DNA from: Castor canadensis
Taxonomy: Eukaryota > Chordata > Mammalia > Rodentia > Castoridae
Reading direction: 5' to 3'
Length of the DNA stretch: 64,000 nucleotides
Assembly: GCF_047511655.1 (NCBI RefSeq)
Contig: NC_133399.1
Coordinates: forward strand, 1,615,333-1,679,332
The translations under genes and the position numbers were made by a program. The notes below the pieces were generated by a model. The model searched no databases, was not told the origin of the DNA, and saw only the letters and a program-made list of their open reading frames with translations. The first letter of the stretch is position 1. Each line of letters starts with the position of its first letter. Positions 59,582 through 64,000 of the stretch are shown here, one piece after another.

Positions 59582-60848
59582 ACCTGAAGTGTTAGAGAGC
59601 CTGGATGAACATAAAGAGCATATTCAATGTGGAGAATCCTTTCAACAGACTCTAGAGAACATTGTAAGCAAGGGAACTCCGCTTAGAATAACACCATGTA
59701 AAAGTAATACATATAATGCTTATGGGAAAATCTATGCTGATTGCAAGACTCTTGTAGTCCATGAAAGGACGAACAATGTAGTGAAGTCTCATGGATGTAA
59801 GCAATGTGGAAAAGCCTTCACACAACATGCTACCCTTCGTATTCATCAAACAACTCGCATTAGAGAGAAACCCTATGGATGTAAGCAATGTGGGAAAGCC
59901 TACACTTCTTCCAAGATGCTTCGTATTCATGAAAGAACTCACACTGGAAAGAAACCCTATGGATGTAAGCAATGTGGGAAAGCCTTTACTGATTCCAGTA
60001 GCCTTAAAAAACATAGAAGATCTCACACTGGTGAGAGACCCTATGCGTGTAAGCCATGTGGGAAAGCCTTCACTTATTCCAATAACCTTCGAAGACATGA
60101 AAGAACTCACACTGGAGAGAAACCCTATGGATGTAAGCAATGTGGGAAAGCCTACACTTCTTCCAATATGCTTCATATCCATGAAAGAACTCACACTGGA
60201 GAGAAACCCTATGAATGTAACCAATGTGGGAAAGCCTTCACTTCTTCCAGCTACCTTCAGAAACATAGAAGAATTCACACTGGGGAGAGACCCTATGTAT
60301 GTAAGCAGTGTGGGAAAGCTTTTACTCATTCCAGTCACCTTCAACTACATCAAAGAATTCACACTGGAGAGAAACCCTATGGATGTAACCAATGTGGGAA
60401 AGCCTTTGCTCATTCCAGTCACCTTAAGAAACATAAAAGGATTCACACTGTAGGGAAACCCTATGCATGTAAGCAGTGTGGGAAAGGTTTTACTCGTTCC
60501 AGTCACCTTCAACGACATCTAGGAACTCACACTGGAGAGAAACCCTATAGATGTAACCAATGTGGGAAAGCCTACACTTCTTCCAGCTACCTTCAGAAAC
60601 ATAGAAGAATTCACACTAGAGAGAAACACTGTGCATGTAACCAGTGTGGGAAAGCCTTTGCTCATTCCAGTCACCTTAAGAAACATAGAAGAACTCACAC
60701 TGAGGAGAAACCCTATGCATGTGAGCAATGTGGAAAAGACTTCACTCATTCCAATCACCTTCAAATACATGAATCAACTGACACTGGAGAGAAACCCTAT
60801 GCACGTAAGCAATGTGGAAAAAATTTCACTCATCCCAGTGACCTTTGA
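59582..60848 (+). CDS. Zinc-finger exon of the KRAB-C2H2 gene (12 finger units)
   Basis: The exon starts after a strong acceptor (cttttttatag) and completes codon 60. With exons 1-3 it gives a 481-residue nuclear DNA-binding repressor. A spacer (61-130) holds one eroded finger remnant. From residue 132, twelve finger units of 28 residues follow without gaps, each C-X2-C-X12-H-X3-H with TGEKPY-type linkers. Units 2-11 keep all four zinc ligands. Unit 1 has Arg for its last His (residue 152) and unit 12 has Asp (residue 460). Unit 13 has Arg for its first Cys and is cut by TGA at 60846-60848. Helix residues -1,2,3,6 for units 2-11 read SKMI, DSSK, YNNR, SNMI, SSYK, HSHL, HSHK, RSHR, SSYK, HSHK. 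Such genes often silence transposons; the target here is unknown. It is recognisable as a KRAB zinc-finger protein, but I cannot name an orthologue. Confidence 0.92.
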
Positions 60849-61740
60849 AGCCGTGAAAGAACTCACAATGGAGAGAAACCTTTTGGATGTAAGCAATGCG
60901 GAGAAAGTGTTCACATGCCCCACTACACTTAAAAGACATAAAGGAATTTCCACTAGTGAGAAAACCCATGGATATGAGCAATTTCCAGTGACATTAACAA
61001 ATGTGAACTCACTCTGCAGAGAAACTATGAGTGTAAGGAATGAGAGACAATCTACACTCTATCCCGTCATACTCATCAAAAAACTCACACAGGACAAACC
61101 CAATGGATGTAAACAATGCGGAAAGCATTCCTCAGTTCTAGTATCCTTCATGCAGCTGAAAGAACTCATGATGTAAATAAATACTAGGGACATGGAAAAT
61201 GTGGTAAAACATTCACATATGCCAGTCTTGAAAGACATGAATGACGTCAGAAACCCCATCAATCCATATGGGAATCCTTTCACCTTTTACAGTAATCTCC
61301 TCTGAAATGACACAGTGAACATTATACATGTGCATCATGTGACTAAGCCTTCACACAGTCCAGTGCTGCTCCAAAATATACAAAATTAACAGTAGAGAAT
61401 AATTGTATAAGGAAAGCAATGTGGAAAGTCTTTACTCATTTCCATGACCTCAAGCATGAAAGTCCTCACACTGGAGAGAAAATCTATAGGTGTAAGCAAA
61501 ATGAAGCTGTCTGTATTCACTCCATTCACCACCAAACAAACGAAATAATACAATCTGTGCCACACCTTACAAGCATAACATACATGGGAATGTCTTCTTT
61601 CATTCCCTTTACCAAGAAATACATGCAAAGTATCATGTTGGAGCGTAACTGTGTATTGAAGTAATGACTGAAAGCCTTCACTTATCCTGCTTCCTTTCAG
61701 CAATGAAGGAAGGAAGGAAGGAAGGAACTCCATTCTTGCA
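60849..61740 (+). pseudogene. Decayed zinc fingers downstream of the stop
   Basis: Directly after the TGA the sequence still reads as finger code: R-T-H-N-G-E-K-P-F-G-C-K-Q-C-G to about 60900, then a one-base insertion. Further fragments are 'ggatgtaaacaatgcggaaag' near 61105, 'catggaaaatgtggtaaaacattcaca' near 61190 (split over two finger parts), and 'cacactggagagaaaatctat' near 61468. Stops and frameshifts are frequent, and a (GAAG)n run sits at 61705-61726. This was once a coding part of the same exon and may now be 3' UTR. An AATAAA at 61176-61181 could serve as a polyadenylation signal. Confidence 0.85.
61705..61726. repeat. (GGAA)n microsatellite
   Basis: About five GAAG/GGAA units within the decayed finger region. 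Confidence 0.9.
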
Positions 61741-61864
61741 CTCATGAGACTGCCCAGTTTGTATAACTTTTTGTTAGCAAAAGCATGCCATGTCACTTGC
61801 TTTCCTCCAGAGATATAATCAAAGATGATATGAAGAGAAAACTTGCCTTAAGCTTTTGTGTGTG

Positions 61865-61985
61865 CAGGGAAGGGACTCCACCTTCAAGCCACACAACCCA
61901 TCCAGTTCATTGTCTTTTAGTTATTTTGAAGCAAGGGCCTATGAACAGTTTGCCCGGGCTAACCTCCAACCATTATCCTTTATGT
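61865..61985 (-). mobile_element. SINE inserted into the decayed finger array
   Basis: 'cagggaagggactccacc...caagccacacaaccc...gaagcaagggcctatgaacagtttgccc' resembles a reversed, diverged composite SINE. Confidence 0.55.
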
Positions 61986-62094
61986 GGGTTGTATTTCGAT
62001 AGTCTTGTTCAGTTGTAAATATTCTATGGTCTGTAAGTAACCAAGTAGAATCTTCCTATTGTCTCTTGGTACAGTCACAGGAGAGGTGCTCAGT

Positions 62095-62515
62095 TCCTTT
62101 TTTGTCATGAAAGAACTCAACACTGGAGACAATCCTTATGGATATGGAAATGTGGAAAAGCATTCACATACTTGTGCTAGCTTTGTAGGACTCATAACAG
62201 GGGAGAATTTCTATGGATATAAGTAATGTGGGAAATTTTTTTTAATTTTATTTCCAGTGATCTTAAACATGAACAAACTTATGTTTGAGAGTAAATATAG
62301 GAAAGCAAGATGGGAAGTCTTCACTTATTCCGGTACCATCAAACCATGAAAGTCCACACTTAGGAGATAACCTATAGCTTTTAGCATGTGAAAGTGCAAT
62401 TCACCTCTACCATAATGAGATAACTCACAGTCAAAGTTGTTATACATGTAAGCCATGTTGAGATGTCTTTATTCCATTATACGAATATACATGAAATATA
62501 TCACACTGGTAAGTT
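62095..62515 (+). pseudogene. Further decayed zinc fingers
   Basis: Remnants such as 'catgaaagaactcaacactggagac', 'ggaaatgtggaaaagcattc', 'taagtaatgtgggaaa' and 'tgtaagccatgttgagatgtc' near 62445 show that the ancestral finger array reached at least 62500. That is about 1.6 kb beyond the present stop. All frames are broken. Confidence 0.8.
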
Positions 62516-62589
62516 CAAACCCCAGTATCACAAAAAAAAAATAGTGTGGTGCAGACCCAGCTTGTAACAACATCAACAAAAGAATCCCA

Positions 62590-62815
62590 GAACCAGTGTC
62601 TCATACTTGTATTCCTAGAAAATTAAGAGGCACAGATGTGAAGGATTGCAGCTCAAAGCCACCTCCAGCTAAATTGTTCATGAAACACCATGGTAAAAGG
62701 ACCATCACAAAAAATTGCTGATGGACTGGGCTCAAGCAATAAGTGCCTCCCCAGGAAGTGTGATGTGAGATCAAATCCTAGTGCCCCACTCCCCACAAAA
62801 CAAGAATTCCCTGTG
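62590..62815 (+). mobile_element. Composite SINE, diverged
   Basis: 'accagtgtctcatacttgtattcc...gaaggattgcagctcaaagcc' with the right half 'gactgggctcaagcaataagtgcc...gagatcaaatcctagtgcc'. A partial right half also lies just upstream at 62505-62545. Confidence 0.72.
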
Positions 62816-63129
62816 TTTTATTCTAGTCCCTTTGCATATGCATATATGCATGTAAGTGTGAGAAGGGCAAATATATGAATATACATGTGGATTTCAATGT
62901 TCTATAGGGAGGCAGTAATGTGGGCAGATGTCTGAAATCATAGCTTGTCATGAGACTCACAGAAAATGGACACATGACAGAAGTCCAAAGAGAACCAGTT
63001 CTATGGATCACTTTACAATTTCCACAGGGCAAGAAGTAAAGAACCTGTTAATAGAGTAAGTCACATATACAGCCCTCAAATTTTTTCTCATGTACATGAG
63101 TCTTGCCTAAAATATGTCTTCTGGACAGG

Positions 63130-63205
63130 TTTCATGATCCATGTGATAAAGCACTTACCAAGTATGCATAAGATCGTAAGTTCATTCCCCAAATGGTGAA
63201 AAAAA
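63130..63205 (+). mobile_element. tRNA-like SINE fragment
   Basis: 'catgtgataaagcacttaccaagtatgc...cgtaagttcattcccc' resembles the right half of the local SINE, followed by an A-rich end. Confidence 0.6.
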
Positions 63206-63294
63206 TAGGAAAGTGCAACTTGTGGTTCTTCTAGCAGTTGGGATCACTTTATAGGCTGAGCTCACAATTTTATAATAAACTGTACCTTCTGTGT

Positions 63295-63692
63295 TGCTTT
63301 TCTGGTTCTCATTTCCTCCTAAAATTCATTTCTTGGCAATAAGTAGAACCTTCAGCCCCTTCCATAGAGATTGCTCTTTCTAGATCCACCACAGCAACTT
63401 TCGTTTTATGATTTTCCAGAATATTGTTCTGAAGCACCATAGGGGCCAGAATTTCTACCTCCAATTTTCTCCAATGCATGTGTCCAAAATTTGACAATTT
63501 ATTGTCTTAACTGCCAAATTTGGCAGTCTCTTACCACTGCTAAAATTTCTTCCTTGATTACCAATTCAGTGTAGGCATCCCCACTGCCACTATACCAAAC
63601 ATCAGCATGGGTTACACCAAAACCACCACCATGGTCACTGAAATTTCTTTGTTGCCCAAAAGAATCATTGCCATCAAAGCCATTTCTGTAAC
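63295..63692 (-). pseudogene. HNRNPA1: hnRNP A1 processed pseudogene fragment (3' end of the coding region)
   Basis: On the minus strand the sequence follows the glycine-rich tail of hnRNP A1, an RNA-binding splicing factor. A G-F-D-G-N-D-S-F-G...N-F-S segment (functional: GFGGNDNFG...NFS) is at 63690-63620, then a GSGD segment. S-N-F-G-H-M (functional SNFGPM) lies near 63495, a stretch matching the S-G-P-Y-G part near 63440, and the region of the normal stop codon near 63316. Many glycine codons are mutated, frames shift between 63500 and 63495, and no introns are present. The 5' part is missing because a SINE begins at 63695. It is a retrocopy by structure. Related A1-like family members cannot be fully excluded. 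Confidence 0.85.
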
Positions 63693-63694
63693 CA

Positions 63695-63880
63695 AGGGCC
63701 AATGGCCCATGCCTGTTATCCTAGCTACTTGAGCAGAGATTGATAGGGTTTTGGTTCAAAACTAACCCCAAATAGATTATGAGCCCCTTTCTTTATCCCA
63801 TCACACACACACAAAAAAATTCTGGTGGAATATCTCATGATGAAGTCCCAGCACTTCAAAAAACAACAACAAAAACCCCA
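63695..63880 (+). mobile_element. Composite SINE abutting the hnRNP A1 pseudogene
   Basis: 'ggccaatggcccatgcctgttatcctagctacttgagcagag' (shown in parts) is the left half; the right half is eroded and contains a short CA run. It marks the 5' cut of the pseudogene. Confidence 0.7.
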
Positions 63881-64000
63881 CAAAAGAAAAACAAAATACC
63901 CTTAGTGACCACACATATTCCAGAAACACTTCATCCAATTTGTTTGAACTAATTAAATATATTCTGTGTTGACAGGGCTTCCTTATATCACAGTTCTGAC

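Noticed and set aside
59652-61176. Long open frames in other frames of the finger exon (220 and 204 codons plus, 230 codons minus)
   Set aside because: They are by-products of the 84-base finger periodicity. Their translations are repeats of the linker region read out of frame, and only the C2H2 frame shows zinc ligands and splice continuity.

Overview
This window is nuclear DNA from a mammal, and most likely a rodent. It holds several LINE-1 elements with rodent-type ORF1/ORF2, abundant short SINEs that carry both a tRNA-like head ('box B'-type end reading ttcaaacccagtacc) and a B1-like 7SL-derived class, an intron-split KRAB zinc-finger gene, a U6 snRNA retrocopy and an hnRNP A1 retrocopy. 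The dominant SINE (ggtggctcacacctg... / ...gagttcaaaccccagtacc) looks to me like the Castorimorpha type (beaver and kangaroo-rat relatives). That placement is from memory, not from a search.

Layout. Positions 1-7007 hold two abutting plus-strand L1 elements. The first is cut by the window edge. The second is 5'-truncated and internally deleted. Positions 7008-10113 are one copy of a segment repeated at 20981-23610, about 99% alike by eye in the parts compared. Positions 10270-13780 form an arm whose reverse complement recurs at about 38880-42330. Positions 13794-20980 are a nearly full-length but inactivated L1. Positions 23611-34400 are non-coding duplicated sequence with SINEs, a U6 pseudogene, and a solo LTR that splits a SINE. 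Positions 34420-36957 are an older L1 that lacks its 3' half. From 37650 to 55200 there are four same-direction copies of a KRAB zinc-finger promoter/first-exon region; two keep the short ATG-ending first exon in good form.

The one gene that looks functional is a plus-strand KRAB-C2H2 zinc-finger gene. I assemble it from a CpG-containing promoter and exon 1 ending in the start codon (46009-46011), a 127-bp KRAB-A exon (58541-58667), a 49-bp linker exon (58881-58929) and a zinc-finger exon (59582-60848). All splice sites are GT/AG, all phases agree, and the product is 481 residues with 12 tandem 28-residue finger units. The finger exon ends at a stop inside a 13th finger, and at least 1.6 kb of decayed fingers follow it. 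This suggests that an ancestral longer protein was shortened.

The window therefore reads as part of a KRAB zinc-finger cluster shaped by repeated segmental duplication in both orientations and by L1 insertion, with L1 elements at the duplication edges. I found no CRISPR array, operon, bacterial feature or clearly new enzymatic system. The notable content is the duplicated promoters, the shortened zinc-finger array and the L1-bounded duplications.
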